DNA of 44,264 bases from assembly GCA_016207095.1 (NCBI GenBank), contig JACQQF010000060.1, positions 1-44,264 of the forward strand, given 5' to 3'. The notes beneath the pieces are model-generated. The model searched no databases. It was not told the origin of the DNA and saw only the letters and a program-made list of their open reading frames with translations. Origin of the DNA: Candidatus Methylomirabilota bacterium. Its GTDB lineage: Bacteria > Methylomirabilota > Methylomirabilia > Methylomirabilales > Methylomirabilaceae. The position numbers and the translations under genes are program-made. Below, in pieces: positions 33,729 to 42,731 of this stretch. Position 1 is the stretch's first letter; the number at the start of each line of letters is the position of its first letter.

Positions 33729-34911
33729 TCGTTAACCCTTTCATTCGGAGCAGTATCTCATAGAGCGATTCGATTTCGGCGACCATCCTTTCCGCGCTGT
33801 AGGCAGGAGCCCTCCGCGTGCCCCCTTCGCCCAACTTCCTGGCCAACTCCCTGTCGGTCAAGAGCTGCTCAATCGCCTGCGAGAGCTGGACGGGATCGTC
33901 AGGTGGAACGAGCAGTCCCGCTTCGCCCTCTCCAAGCACCTCTGGGACGCCGCCCACCCGGGTGGCGACGATCGGTTTGCCCATAGCCATTGCCTGCACC
34001 AGGGCCCGGCCCATCCCCTCGTTGCGGGAAGGCAGGACAAAGAGGTCGAGCGCCGAGAGAATCTCTGGAATCTCCTGTCGCCAGCCAAGGAAAAAGACTC
34101 GATCTTCGACTCGCAACTCCTTGGCGAGACGTTTGAGGCGGGACTCCTCCTTGCCTTCTCCGGCGAGGAGGAACCGGACCTTCGGTTGGCGCGTTCGTAG
34201 GAGGGCAGCCGCCTCGAGGAGGGTGTCGTACCCTTTGACCGGCTCGAATCGTCCCACGCTGCCTACCACCGGCCAGTCGGGTGAGAGGCCGAGTTGCTTT
34301 CGCACCATGATAGGATCAGGGCGCGGTTCGGTGTATCGGGAGAGCTCCACTCCACTGTGAATGCTGGTGAATTTTTCGCGGGGCGCAATGCGTCTTTCTA
34401 CATGCTCTCGGATACCCTGCTCGGTCAGGGTGATGATCTTGTCGGTGATGCGAGCGGTCAGCCTCTCCAAGAGGATGTACAGGTCGCTCAGGGTTCGTCC
34501 ATAGTATCCATAGAACACATGCCCGTGAGGGGTATGGACGATAATTGGCACGCCCGCCAGCCAGGCTGCCCACCGCCCGAGGATTCCGGCTTTGGACGAG
34601 TGGGTGTGCACGATGGTGTAGCCCCCATGACGGATCTTATGGTAGATCTCGCCGAAGGCCAGAAGGTCGTTGAGAAAATGGATCTTGCGGCTCAGGTGCG
34701 GGATGAGGATAGCGGCCACGCCCTCGGCCGAGGGCCCGGTCATCAGAGAGGGTCGATAGCGCCTCCGGTCGAGTCCCGCTACCGTGATCAGGGTATTCTC
34801 TGACGAGCCGCCCGGATCAAGGCGCGTGATGATGTGAAGAACGTTGCGGGGTCGGCTCACCTTTGGCAACCCTTTCTCCGTACGGCGCAGACCTCCAGCG
34901 GCGGCTGCCAT
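33721..34911 (-). CDS. GT4-family glycosyltransferase
   Basis: 396 residues from ATG 34911. A GTG at 34860 (Val18) is a plausible alternative because AAAGGG precedes it and conserved sequence starts just after (RNVLHIITRLDPGGSSENT). GT-B fold: HTHSSKAGILGRWAA and TPHGHVFYGYYG in the N-domain; IHSGVELSRY, VGSVGRFEPVKGYDTLLEA and the NEGMGRALVQAMAMGKPIVA nucleotide-sugar motif in the C-domain. A retaining sugar transferase for polysaccharide assembly; donor and acceptor unknown. Its 3' end overlaps the PHP gene by eight bases. Confidence 0.9.
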   Translation of the reverse strand: MAAAAGGLRRTEKGLPKVSRPRNVLHIITRLDPGGSSENTLITVAGLDRRRYRPSLMTGPSAEGVAAILIPHLSRKIHFLNDLLAFGEIYHKIRHGGYTIVHTHSSKAGILGRWAAWLAGVPIIVHTPHGHVFYGYYGRTLSDLYILLERLTARITDKIITLTEQGIREHVERRIAPREKFTSIHSGVELSRYTEPRPDPIMVRKQLGLSPDWPVVGSVGRFEPVKGYDTLLEAAALLRTRQPKVRFLLAGEGKEESRLKRLAKELRVEDRVFFLGWRQEIPEILSALDLFVLPSRNEGMGRALVQAMAMGKPIVATRVGGVPEVLGEGEAGLLVPPDDPVQLSQAIEQLLTDRELARKLGEGGTRRAPAYSAERMVAEIESLYEILLRMKGLTIA

Positions 34912-35310
34912 AGCTATTGTCTGCAGGAGAGGGGGTATGGGGCTCCGGCACTGAGGGGGGGGAGATGCTGGCGACCTTTACCCGGGCCGCCTGGCGAGAG
35001 CCGCAAAGTCGAAAAGAGCATCCCTCAGCCCTCTGCCGCCCGTGATGCTGGAACATCAGTTGTGCCATGCGAGAAGATTGTCCGGCCAAGGAGATCTGAG
35101 GGGCCAGGCAGGTGCCTGTGGGCGGGGCACCCGGTCCCTCTGCCGCTGCCGGATCATCTGTCCGAGCTCCAAGACCCCCAGGCGATCAGGGAAGAGGTCC
35201 ACCAACGTGGTCAGGCGCGCATCTGCAACTGCTCTCCCTCTTACCGCGTAGTCCTAGCCTGCAGCCCGGACCATCACCTCGCGTGAAAACGACTCCGCAC
35301 CAAAACTCAC
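34912..35310. other. Gene-free region in the polysaccharide cluster
   Basis: About 400 bases. I see no gene with family resemblance, no clear promoter and no terminator. It ends at an inserted element at 35311. It may be degraded remnant DNA. Confidence 0.4.
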
Positions 35311-35416
35311 TAGTGCCGTTCCAACTATTTACGCCGAAACAGCGAGGATTCAATGAAAGAGACTTATGCGCTGCATACCTTTTTGCCATTAGCCACAATA
35401 CGTTGGAACGGCACTA
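35311..35416 (+). repeat. TAGTGCCGTTCCAAC element, form C, copy 1
   Basis: Termini GTGCCGTTCCAAC (35313-35325) and GTTGGAACGGCAC (35402-35414) are perfect inverted repeats bounded by TA. The interior (AGCGAGGATTCAATGAAAG ...) differs from form B but matches the reverse complement of 39492-39597. Confidence 0.85.
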
Positions 35417-35422
35417 GCCGGT

Positions 35423-36550
35423 TCAGGATGATCGCCCCCCATAGAATTCCTGGATGGCGTCCACCACATATTCCTGCATCGGCACAGTCAGTTCCGGATA
35501 GATCGGCAGGGCCAGCGCCTCCCTGGCAGCCTGTTCGGACGCCGCCAGATCGTTCTCCTTGTATCCAAGGTCCTTGAAGCACGCCTGAAGATGGAGTGGT
35601 AACGGATAGTAGATGTCGTGGCCGATCGTTCGGGATTTGAGGAACCGGCTCAGCTCATCTCGCCTTGAGGCTCTGACGACGTATTGATTGAAAACGTGCC
35701 GTTCATTCTTGGGAAGTTCCGGAAGTCGGAGCAGGTGTTCCAGCCCCCTTTCATGGAAGAGGGCATTGTATCGCTCCGCATTGTTGATCCGCTGCTGTGT
35801 CCATTGGTCGAGGGATTGTAGCTTTACAATGAGGAGGGCGGCCTGCAATTCATCAAGGCGGAAATTGCCGCCCATAAGGAAATGGCGGTATTTACTTGTC
35901 GATCCTTGGTTCCGAAGAGCGAGGAGTGTTGTGGCCAATGATGAGTCGCCGGTGACGATCATTCCGCCGTCACCGAATCCACCCAGATTTTTCGTGGGAT
36001 AAAACGAGAAGCACCCCAACACCCCCATGCTTCCGGCCCGTCTGCCATGCTCGTCCTCCGCGCCAAGAGCCTGGGCGGCGTCCTCTATCACAGCGATCTT
36101 GTGCTCTGCGGCCAGCTTCAGGATCGGCTCCATCTCGGCGCAACGGCCAAACAGGTGGACCGGGAGGATCGCGCGGGTCCGCTCCGTGATGCGGTCGGCA
36201 ATCAGTTTTGGGTCGATGGTGAAGCGGGCCGGATCGATGTCCACGAAAACCGGCCTTGCCCCCAACCTGGCGATGGAAGCTGCCGTTGCAATAAAGGTAT
36301 AGGGGGTCGTGACGACCTCGTCTCCCCGGCCGATGCCGAGGGCCATAAGGGCCAGCAGCAGGGCGTCGGTTCCGGAGGAAACACCCACCGCGTGGCGAAT
36401 GGTACAATACCGCGCGATCTCATCCTCCAGTCCACGAACCCTGGACCCGAGGATGAACTGCTGACTGTCACACACCTCGTCGATCGCGCGCCTGATCTCG
36501 TCTTTGATGGCGGCATACTGGACTTTAAGATCCAAAAATGGGACCTGCAT
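35423..36550 (-). CDS. DegT/DnrJ/EryC1/StrS-family sugar aminotransferase
   Basis: 375 residues. PLP Lys187 in FSFYPTKNLGGFGDGG, Asp157 in VIEDAAQALGA, and VSSGTDALLLAL. The start MQVPFLDLKVQY and the NLGGFGDGG loop are typical of sugar aminotransferases acting on dTDP- or UDP-linked keto sugars (FdtB/WlbC-like group). AGGAAAGG precedes the ATG. It is less than 30% similar by eye to the 29778 aminotransferase, so the cluster probably makes two amino sugars or acts at two positions. It lies between two inverted form C elements. Confidence 0.9.
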   Translation of the reverse strand: MQVPFLDLKVQYAAIKDEIRRAIDEVCDSQQFILGSRVRGLEDEIARYCTIRHAVGVSSGTDALLLALMALGIGRGDEVVTTPYTFIATAASIARLGARPVFVDIDPARFTIDPKLIADRITERTRAILPVHLFGRCAEMEPILKLAAEHKIAVIEDAAQALGAEDEHGRRAGSMGVLGCFSFYPTKNLGGFGDGGMIVTGDSSLATTLLALRNQGSTSKYRHFLMGGNFRLDELQAALLIVKLQSLDQWTQQRINNAERYNALFHERGLEHLLRLPELPKNERHVFNQYVVRASRRDELSRFLKSRTIGHDIYYPLPLHLQACFKDLGYKENDLAASEQAAREALALPIYPELTVPMQEYVVDAIQEFYGGRSS

Positions 36551-36575
36551 CTGATCGCGCCTTTCCTGAAGGACC

Positions 36576-36616
36576 CATGGTCGAAGGGCCTGCCCTGAGC
36601 CCGGTCGAAGGGTCGT
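36576..36616. repeat. GCTCAGGAC-family repeat, copy 5 (reverse orientation)
   Basis: ATGGTCGAAGGGCCTGCCC with TGAGCCCGGTCGAAGGGTCG is a degenerate reverse copy, upstream of the aminotransferase gene. Confidence 0.6.
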
Positions 36617-36644
36617 CAGTGAATAGTCGAACTCTGTACCTGAC

Positions 36645-36684
36645 TAGTGCCGTTCCAACTATTTACACCTAAATGGTAAGGCCA
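36645..36684 (+). repeat. TAGTGCCGTTCCAAC element, form B left end only
   Basis: TAGTGCCGTTCCAAC through AAATGGTAAGGCC matches 9459-9496, then breaks into another unit (GTGCCGTTCCAGC at 36685-36697). It is a truncated copy, probably hit by a second insertion or recombination. Confidence 0.75.
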
Positions 36685-36762
36685 GTGCCGTTCCAGCTCT
36701 TTCGGAGAGATACTGACGCTATGCAGAGGCCGATTAAGTTGCCCACACATCATGGTGTCGCG

Positions 36763-36921
36763 AGGCCAAATAGTTGGAACGGCACCAGGGACAGCGATGG
36801 TTCTTAGCACGACACCTGTCGACAGTTAGTGCCGTTCCAACTTTTTGGGCAACAGAACATCGCTTGGCGATTAGCCGAAACGAGTTGGAACGGCATTAGC
36901 CGCAGCAAGTTGGAACGGCAC
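36763..36921. repeat. Composite GTTGGAACGGCAY element (copy 2)
   Basis: Gap-free match to 1-159 at about 90% identity. The 13-mer units are at 36773-36785, 36829-36841 (reverse), 36884-36896 and 36909-36921. With the truncated copy just upstream this makes a nested cluster of six units in under 300 bases. Confidence 0.85.
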
Positions 36922-36925
36922 TAGC

Positions 36926-37217
36926 CCCTGTGGCCTGTGGAATTGTGTCAAGCATACAACTCATGCTGGCCGCCCGCCACGTGCTATTTCTCGAATTTTA
37001 CGCATGTTGGAGACCGAAGTCTACAGCTTTTTGGCGTCGTTACCGAGTTCGGCGAATCTTGGTCCGAGGGACTTAGCCAGACCAGCGGCCTAAGGGAAGT
37101 CAGGAGGCTGGCCCACGGCCGACAAAAGGCTGTGTTGGGAATTCGAATAAAGCCACCCCTGGATTAATACGGTTACTCTGTGAAATGCGAATTGGTATGA
37201 ACGGTATTGGGCTCGAT
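36926..37217. other. Gene-free region, comparatively AT-richer
   Basis: About 290 bases between the composite element and the 3' end of a glycosyltransferase gene. No ORF with family resemblance, terminator or promoter recognised. The base composition looks less GC-rich than the flanking genes, so it may be foreign or degraded DNA. Confidence 0.4.
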
Positions 37218-38378
37218 CTATCTGTCCGGGACTGCGCCGTGTGCTAGGGCGAGGAATCGCTCAGCCAGGCTATCCAAGTTCAGGGCCGTCGCGACCCACT
37301 CGCGGCCCGCCTTCCCGAGGCGCTGCGCCAGCAACGGATCCTGGATGAGAGTTCGGATAGCCCAGCCGATCGCCGCTGGGTCCTCCGGATTGACTAGGAT
37401 CCCTGTAACGCCGTCCACCACGGCGTCTTCCGATCCTCCACTGCGACCCCCAACGATCGGCTTGCCACATGCGCTGGCTTCTAGATAGGCGATGCCGAAC
37501 CCTTCCACGTAGTCAAGGCGGCCGCGTAGGACGCCTGATGGCATGACGAAGATGTCCGCCGCTCGGTACAGATCCGGGAGGTCCTCTTCGGGCACATTGC
37601 CAAGGAAGTCAACCTGCGGTTCCACGCCCAAGGATGACGCCAGGTTGCGAAGGGTCAATTCCTGAGGGCCGGAACCGGCGATGAGGTAGCGGATCCCCGG
37701 AATATCACTCAGGTCGGTTGCTAATGCCTGCAGCACCACGGCGTGTCCTTTGTGCGGATCCAACCGCGCGACGGTGAGGAGACAGTGATTGGCACCCTTT
37801 CGATAGCGAGACTTGGCGGTCGGCGACGGGGGCGATGGCGTGAAGCGATTCAGGTCGACCGCTGGTGCGACAACCTGGATGAGCCGCGGGGATACCCCCT
37901 GCTTCAAGACCAACGTTTTGGTGTATTGACTAACAGCGGCGATCGCAGCACTGTGCTCAAAGATCAACTTCTTTAATGGTCGTAGACCGGACTTCACAAC
38001 CCGTCGGGGTGTTCGCCAGTCATCGACAATCTCAGACCCGTGGGCCCAGACTAGGTAGGGTGTTTTGCGGCAAAGCCGCATAAAGTAGGCAACCAGGCCG
38101 GGGGGAAACCAGGAAGCACAAGCGATAACATCCAGACCTTCCATCCGATCCAGCCGGAATAGGTGGCTGATGAAAGCCGCCTCGCGGAATAGTGGCAGGC
38201 CAGGCACTCGGATAACACGATACGGTTGCTGGCCATCGAAGACCTGCGCGCCTTCGGTCCATGTGGCGAGTACGGTCACCTGGCACTTTTCGCTGCAAGC
38301 GCGGGCGAGATCCGAGATGAGCGTCGCTATTCCGCCCAATTGCGGACGGAAGTCGGTGGTGAGGATGGCAAGTTTCAT
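37218..38378 (-). CDS. GT4-family glycosyltransferase
   Basis: 386 residues from ATG 38378, which overlaps the upstream methyltransferase stop by four bases (ATGA) and begins the conserved MKLAILTTDFRPQLGGIATL. An upstream in-frame ATG at 38429 would add 17 polar residues. N-domain GG loop; WAHGSEIVDDW; C-domain LTVARLDPHKGHAVVLQAL, FLGNVPEEDLPDLY and the VEGFGIAYLEASACGKPIVG nucleotide-sugar motif. Retaining sugar transferase for the polysaccharide; specificity unknown. Confidence 0.9.
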   Translation of the reverse strand: MKLAILTTDFRPQLGGIATLISDLARACSEKCQVTVLATWTEGAQVFDGQQPYRVIRVPGLPLFREAAFISHLFRLDRMEGLDVIACASWFPPGLVAYFMRLCRKTPYLVWAHGSEIVDDWRTPRRVVKSGLRPLKKLIFEHSAAIAAVSQYTKTLVLKQGVSPRLIQVVAPAVDLNRFTPSPPSPTAKSRYRKGANHCLLTVARLDPHKGHAVVLQALATDLSDIPGIRYLIAGSGPQELTLRNLASSLGVEPQVDFLGNVPEEDLPDLYRAADIFVMPSGVLRGRLDYVEGFGIAYLEASACGKPIVGGRSGGSEDAVVDGVTGILVNPEDPAAIGWAIRTLIQDPLLAQRLGKAGREWVATALNLDSLAERFLALAHGAVPDR

Positions 38379-39469
38379 GTCATGCCAACTTCGTTTTCTG
38401 ATCTGTGGACTCTGGCGTAGCATTGCCACCAGGAATTATCGATGGGCGTCACGACCTGATCGCAAAGCTCCGGGAGGGCCAACAGGTTCTGTGCCTGACC
38501 CATGGTCATCGGTCGAGACACCGGTGCGGCAAGGCGGTCATACCAGTCGATCCGACTGACCCGAAAGCCGAGTTCAGCGTACTCCTGGATCCGCCGCGGG
38601 ATAAAGCCCCGCAGGATCGATCGCCCGCAAGCTCGGCACAGCGAGGCGTACGGGCCGATGAGAAGACCGTACTCCACGGCGGCGAGCAGCAAGCTGGCCG
38701 CGTCGATCCCCCTAGGGGGTACGCGCCGAAACAGGCGACGCAGAGGTTCGAGGATGACCTTCCGGGTCGTTCGCATGTAGACCCATGCCAGGAGGAAGCC
38801 TCCTGGGCGGATATGTTTTGCAATGCTCTCCACGCCGCGAGAGGGATCTGGGAGGTGATGAAGGACACCAAGGCTGTAGACGAAATCAAAAGCGGAGCCG
38901 CGAAAGGGAAGGCGGCAAAGATCTGCCTGGACGATGTGGACTCTCGGGTGGTTTCGCGCTCGCCAGGACGCGGTCTCCACCGCCCAGCTCAAATCGGCCC
39001 CCACGACTTCTATGCCGGCATCCGCCAGCGCCACCAGGTGACGCCCAGCCCCGCAGCCTGCATCCAGGGCAACCATTCCGTGCACGAGTTGCGACTGTAT
39101 CGGCTCGAGGAAGCGGGCAAAATTCTCAGCGTTGTAATCCGAATACTTCGTCCATTCGTATCCAAACCGCTCGATGGTCTTCAGCAGGATGGGGTGGTGC
39201 TCCGATCCTCGGCCGCTTTCTTCTGAGTGACGCCACAGTGAGGGATCGGTCCTGGCGAAGTAGTTCGGATATCGCCGTTCGAGCGCCGAGAAGAGCGGCC
39301 AGTTCAGGAAGCGCGGTATCCCTTGGATTACTGGGAACCGATGGTGGTTTGGGCACTCCAAGAGCCCGTCACTTTCCCAGCCGTGCTCGGGCGTTTCCCC
39401 GACAGGACGCCAGGTAAATTCTCCTCCGCAGTACGAACAGGCTAGCAGAGACAACAGATTAGCCTTCAT
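38375..39469 (-). CDS. Class I SAM methyltransferase with N-terminal zinc-ribbon-like segment
   Basis: 364 residues. Cys11-x2-Cys14 (ACSYCGGEF) and CPNHHRFPVIQGIPRF (Cys39) resemble a Trm112-type ribbon, often fused to or paired with methyltransferases. SAM motif I LDAGCGAGRHLV (135-146), acidic GADLSWAVE, and FDFVYSLGVLHHLPDP (motif IV region). The C-terminal third includes a hydrophobic stretch. Probably methylates a sugar or lipid intermediate. It is coupled to the downstream glycosyltransferase gene by ATGA. Confidence 0.88.
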   Translation of the reverse strand: MKANLLSLLACSYCGGEFTWRPVGETPEHGWESDGLLECPNHHRFPVIQGIPRFLNWPLFSALERRYPNYFARTDPSLWRHSEESGRGSEHHPILLKTIERFGYEWTKYSDYNAENFARFLEPIQSQLVHGMVALDAGCGAGRHLVALADAGIEVVGADLSWAVETASWRARNHPRVHIVQADLCRLPFRGSAFDFVYSLGVLHHLPDPSRGVESIAKHIRPGGFLLAWVYMRTTRKVILEPLRRLFRRVPPRGIDAASLLLAAVEYGLLIGPYASLCRACGRSILRGFIPRRIQEYAELGFRVSRIDWYDRLAAPVSRPMTMGQAQNLLALPELCDQVVTPIDNSWWQCYARVHRSENEVGMT

Positions 39470-39491
39470 GAATGCCTGTGTGTCAGCGCGC

Positions 39492-39597
39492 TAGTGCCGT
39501 TCCAACTTGTTGGGGCTGATGGCAGAGAGATATGCAGCACAGACGTCTCTTTCACCGAAGCCTCGCTGTCTCGGCGTAAGTAGTTGAAACGGCACAA
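39492..39597 (-). repeat. TAGTGCCGTTCCAAC element, form C, copy 2 (inverted)
   Basis: The reverse complement matches 35311-35416 across its interior (GAAACAGCGAGGATTCAATG versus GAGACAGCGAGGCTTCGGTG). Termini are GTGCCGTTCCAAC (39494-39506) and GTTGAAACGGCAC (39583-39595; one mismatch). With the 35311 copy it brackets the aminotransferase, GT4 and methyltransferase genes. Confidence 0.82.
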
Positions 39598-39619
39598 GCT
39601 GGCGACGGAATCTCAAGGG

Positions 39620-41545
39620 TCAGGATTGTGCCGAACTGCGTGACCCATCCAAATATTGCTGCAACCACATCTCCAGGATCATCAGCGTCCACAGACGATC
39701 ACTATGGCTGCGGATGTTCCTCAGATGCTCCTGCTTCAGGGCCTCCACCGCGGCGGGGACGAACAGGCCTCGGGTCCGGACCCGGTCCGCCGACAGGAGA
39801 TCTTCTAGAATGTCGCGCAGATCGGTGCGGAGCCAGCGGCCCAACGGGACCATGAAGCCCTGTTTCCGGTGCGACAGGACCTGGGGCGGCAGCACGTCAG
39901 CAAAGGCTGTCTTCAGGAGCGCTTTGAGCCGAAACCCTGGAAGCTTCATCGTTGGGGGAATGCGCAGGCTTTCCTCGATCAGGCGATGGTCGCAGAACGG
40001 GGCCCGGAGTTCCAGGGAGTGAGCCATGCTCATCCGGTCGGCCATCACCAGGAGGTCGTCAGGCAAATAGCTAGTGAGGTCGATGCGAAATGCCCCGTCC
40101 ATCGGGTCACCATGGCCGTGGGCAGCAAAAGCGGCCCGGTGGACCGCCTCCACGTCCGTCTCCCACTGTTCCCGGAGGGTAGGCGTCGCCAGGCGCGCCA
40201 AGTCCGTCTCACTGAAAAACCGCGTCCACGCGATATATCGCTCGTGAAGAGGCCGGTCCGCTCCGGTCATGAATCGCCGGATCCAGTCGCCCCAATTCGG
40301 ACTGGCCTCGGAGTCGCGGGCATAGCGGAGGAGGGCGGTGGGGAGGATTCTGAGCCAGCGGGGAAGCCGGCCATAAGGCGCCGATAAACGGATGCCCAGG
40401 TAGCGGGGATACCCTGCAAAGGTCTCGTCACCGCCAATCCCGGACAGCGCCACCTTCACATGGCGGGCTGTGGCCTGGGCCACGACGAAGGTGGGGATGG
40501 CCGAGGAGTCGGCAAATGGTTCGTCAAAGTGGTGAACGATGGTAGGCAACAGATCTGCCACCTTTGGCTCCAGGATCTCCTCGTGATGGTCCGTCTCAAA
40601 GCGCTGAGCGACCATGCGGGCGTAAGGCAGTTCGTCATAGGAGGGCACCGCCTGGCCAAACCCGACGGAGAAGGTGGCGATGCGCTGGCCTGTCACCTCT
40701 CGCATGCTTGCTACGACCGCGCTGGAATCGATGCCGCCGCTCAGGAAGACGCCCAGGGGAACATCGCTCTCCAGGCGCGCCCGAACGGCCTCGCGGAGCT
40801 CGTGACGCACAAGGGCTGCGGCATCGTGGACAGAGGTGTAGCGAGGAGAACAGAGGTTGCCGTGGGGGAGCGTCCAGTACCGCTGAAGGGTCAGGCCGCC
40901 GTTACGCAGGGTGGCGGTGTGGGCTGGGGGAAGCTTGGCGACCTCGGCGAAGATGGACCGGTCGCCAGGCGTGTATCCGAAGGCCATGTAGTGATGCAAA
41001 GCCTCCCAGTCCAGGCCCCGGGATACCGCGGGGTGGCACAGCAGGGCCTTGATCTCGGAGGCAAAGAGGAAGAGACCGTCCCGGTGCCAGTAGTAGAGCG
41101 GTTTCTTCCCCACCCGGTCCCGGGCCAGGAGGAGGCTGCGCCGACGAGAGTCCCAGATCGCGAAGGCGAACATCCCTCTGAGTGCGTGGACACACTCGTC
41201 GCTCATCTCCTCGTAGAGATGGACGATAACCTCGCTATCGGTCCTGCTCTTGAATCGGTGCCCCTTCGTCTCGAGATCAGCCCGTAACTCTCGGAAGTTA
41301 TAGATCTCGCCGTTAAACACAATCCACACTGTCCCGTCCTCGTTGCTCATCGGCTGGTGGCCGGCTGGCGTGAGGTCGATGATGCTCAGGCGGCGCATCC
41401 CGAGCCCGACCCGCGTGTGGCCATCGGTGGGGTTCCCTCCTAGGTAGAAGCCTGCATCGTCGGGGCCACGATGCCGGAGCGCATCGGCCATCCGCCTGAG
41501 GACCGGCTCGTCAACGATCCCTACGATCCCGCAAATCCCGCACAT
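39620..41545 (-). CDS. asnB: Glutamine-hydrolysing asparagine synthase-like amidotransferase
   Basis: 641 residues. Nucleophile Cys2 (MCGICGIVG) exposed after Met removal, class II glutaminase motifs RHRGPDDAGF and FNGEIYNF, then the synthetase PP-loop FLSGGIDSSAVVAS (about 267-280). Length fits the long AsnB types found in polysaccharide loci, which amidate a carboxyl group, perhaps a uronic acid or amino-acid substituent here rather than free aspartate (inference). It stands between the inverted form C element and the next GT4 gene. Confidence 0.92.
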   Translation of the reverse strand: MCGICGIVGIVDEPVLRRMADALRHRGPDDAGFYLGGNPTDGHTRVGLGMRRLSIIDLTPAGHQPMSNEDGTVWIVFNGEIYNFRELRADLETKGHRFKSRTDSEVIVHLYEEMSDECVHALRGMFAFAIWDSRRRSLLLARDRVGKKPLYYWHRDGLFLFASEIKALLCHPAVSRGLDWEALHHYMAFGYTPGDRSIFAEVAKLPPAHTATLRNGGLTLQRYWTLPHGNLCSPRYTSVHDAAALVRHELREAVRARLESDVPLGVFLSGGIDSSAVVASMREVTGQRIATFSVGFGQAVPSYDELPYARMVAQRFETDHHEEILEPKVADLLPTIVHHFDEPFADSSAIPTFVVAQATARHVKVALSGIGGDETFAGYPRYLGIRLSAPYGRLPRWLRILPTALLRYARDSEASPNWGDWIRRFMTGADRPLHERYIAWTRFFSETDLARLATPTLREQWETDVEAVHRAAFAAHGHGDPMDGAFRIDLTSYLPDDLLVMADRMSMAHSLELRAPFCDHRLIEESLRIPPTMKLPGFRLKALLKTAFADVLPPQVLSHRKQGFMVPLGRWLRTDLRDILEDLLSADRVRTRGLFVPAAVEALKQEHLRNIRSHSDRLWTLMILEMWLQQYLDGSRSSAQS

Positions 41546-41570
41546 CGCAGCTTGTCTCTCGCCCTGGATG

Positions 41571-42731
41571 TCATGCCTTTCGGCTCTCCTCGCGTGACCC
41601 CCCGTGTGCGAGCAGCTCCTCGTAGAGCGTCTCGACGTCTTGAATCATCCGGTCCAGGCCGAAGCATCGCTCCGCCTGTCGCCTGGCCGCCGCGCCAAGC
41701 ATACTGGCCAGTTTCCTGTTGAGGAGGAGCGTGATGATCGCCTGGGCCAACAGGTCTGGTGTCCGAGGGGGAACGAGGAATGCGGTGACCCCATCCTCGA
41801 CCACCTCGGAGACCCCGTTGACGCGGGTTGCGACAACCGGCTTGCCCATTGCCATCGCCTCCAGGAGAATGAAGGGGAGCCCCTCGGAGAGCGATGGGAG
41901 CGCCACGACGTCCAGCGCACCCATAATGGCCGGGATATCCTCCCGCATGCCTGTGAAGATACAGCAGTCATCGAGGCGATGTCCTCCTGCGTACTGGACC
42001 AGCTCATCTCGAAGGGGACCGTCTCCGACAATCATCACCCTGACGGTGGGAACGGACGCCTTGATCTGCACCAGGGCCGTCAGCAGATCGCGATGGCCCT
42101 TCTGTGGTGTCATTCGTCCTACAATCCCGATGAGAGGTGTGTCTTTCTCCAGACCGAACGCACGTCTAACCGTTGACCCGTCGACGGTCTTTGGATCAAA
42201 GGCTTCGAGATCAACGCCGTTGCGGATCACCTGGATCTTTGCTGGATCCCTGCTGGATCGCCTGATGAGATCTTGAGCCAATGCATCTGCGACACAGAGT
42301 ATCTGATCCGAGAGCGCAAAGGTCAATCGCTCGCCCAGGAGGTACAGCGATCGTCGAATCGAGGAGATCGGATAATCGTAAAGGGAGTTGTGGATGGTAG
42401 AGACGATTACCGGGACGCCTGCCCACCTTCCGGCCAGTGCCGCGTAAAAGTTCATTCTTGCCCCGTGGGACTGCATGATATCCGGTCGGAGTTTCCGGAG
42501 CAGACGGATCAATCTCAGCAGCGCGGCCGGGCTGAGCAATCGGGGGATCTCGAAGAGGACCACGTGGACCCCGATCTTCCGCAATCGCTCGGAGAGGAGC
42601 CCTTCCGAGGGGCAGAGGACGGAGAGGGCATAGCGATCGCGGGGCAGACGATCCGCCAACAGGAACAGGTAGGTCTCTCCTCCCCCCCGGTCCGCCGTGT
42701 CGGCAAGGTGCAGCAGTCTGGTCGGTCTCAT
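41571..42731 (-). CDS. GT4-family glycosyltransferase
   Basis: 386 residues from ATG 42731, which overlaps the upstream gene by four bases (ATGA). An upstream ATG at 42761 would add ten residues. Conserved RLLHLADTADRGGGETYLF, IMQSHGARMNFYAALAGR, VIRNGVDLEAFDP, GIVGRMTPQKGHRDLLTAL and SEGLPFILLEAMAMGKPVVA. Retaining sugar transferase; specificity unknown. Confidence 0.9.
   Translation of the reverse strand: MRPTRLLHLADTADRGGGETYLFLLADRLPRDRYALSVLCPSEGLLSERLRKIGVHVVLFEIPRLLSPAALLRLIRLLRKLRPDIMQSHGARMNFYAALAGRWAGVPVIVSTIHNSLYDYPISSIRRSLYLLGERLTFALSDQILCVADALAQDLIRRSSRDPAKIQVIRNGVDLEAFDPKTVDGSTVRRAFGLEKDTPLIGIVGRMTPQKGHRDLLTALVQIKASVPTVRVMIVGDGPLRDELVQYAGGHRLDDCCIFTGMREDIPAIMGALDVVALPSLSEGLPFILLEAMAMGKPVVATRVNGVSEVVEDGVTAFLVPPRTPDLLAQAIITLLLNRKLASMLGAAARRQAERCFGLDRMIQDVETLYEELLAHGGSREESRKA

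Noticed and set aside
34834-35286. Plus-strand ORF of about 150 codons in the spacer and GT4 5' end
   Set aside because: It overlaps the glycosyltransferase start antisense, has no family resemblance, and looks like a chance ORF in GC-rich DNA.
39620-41545. Housekeeping asparagine synthetase
   Set aside because: Motifs do not exclude it, but the length and position in a polysaccharide locus favour a pathway-specific amidotransferase. The asnB symbol is used for family only.
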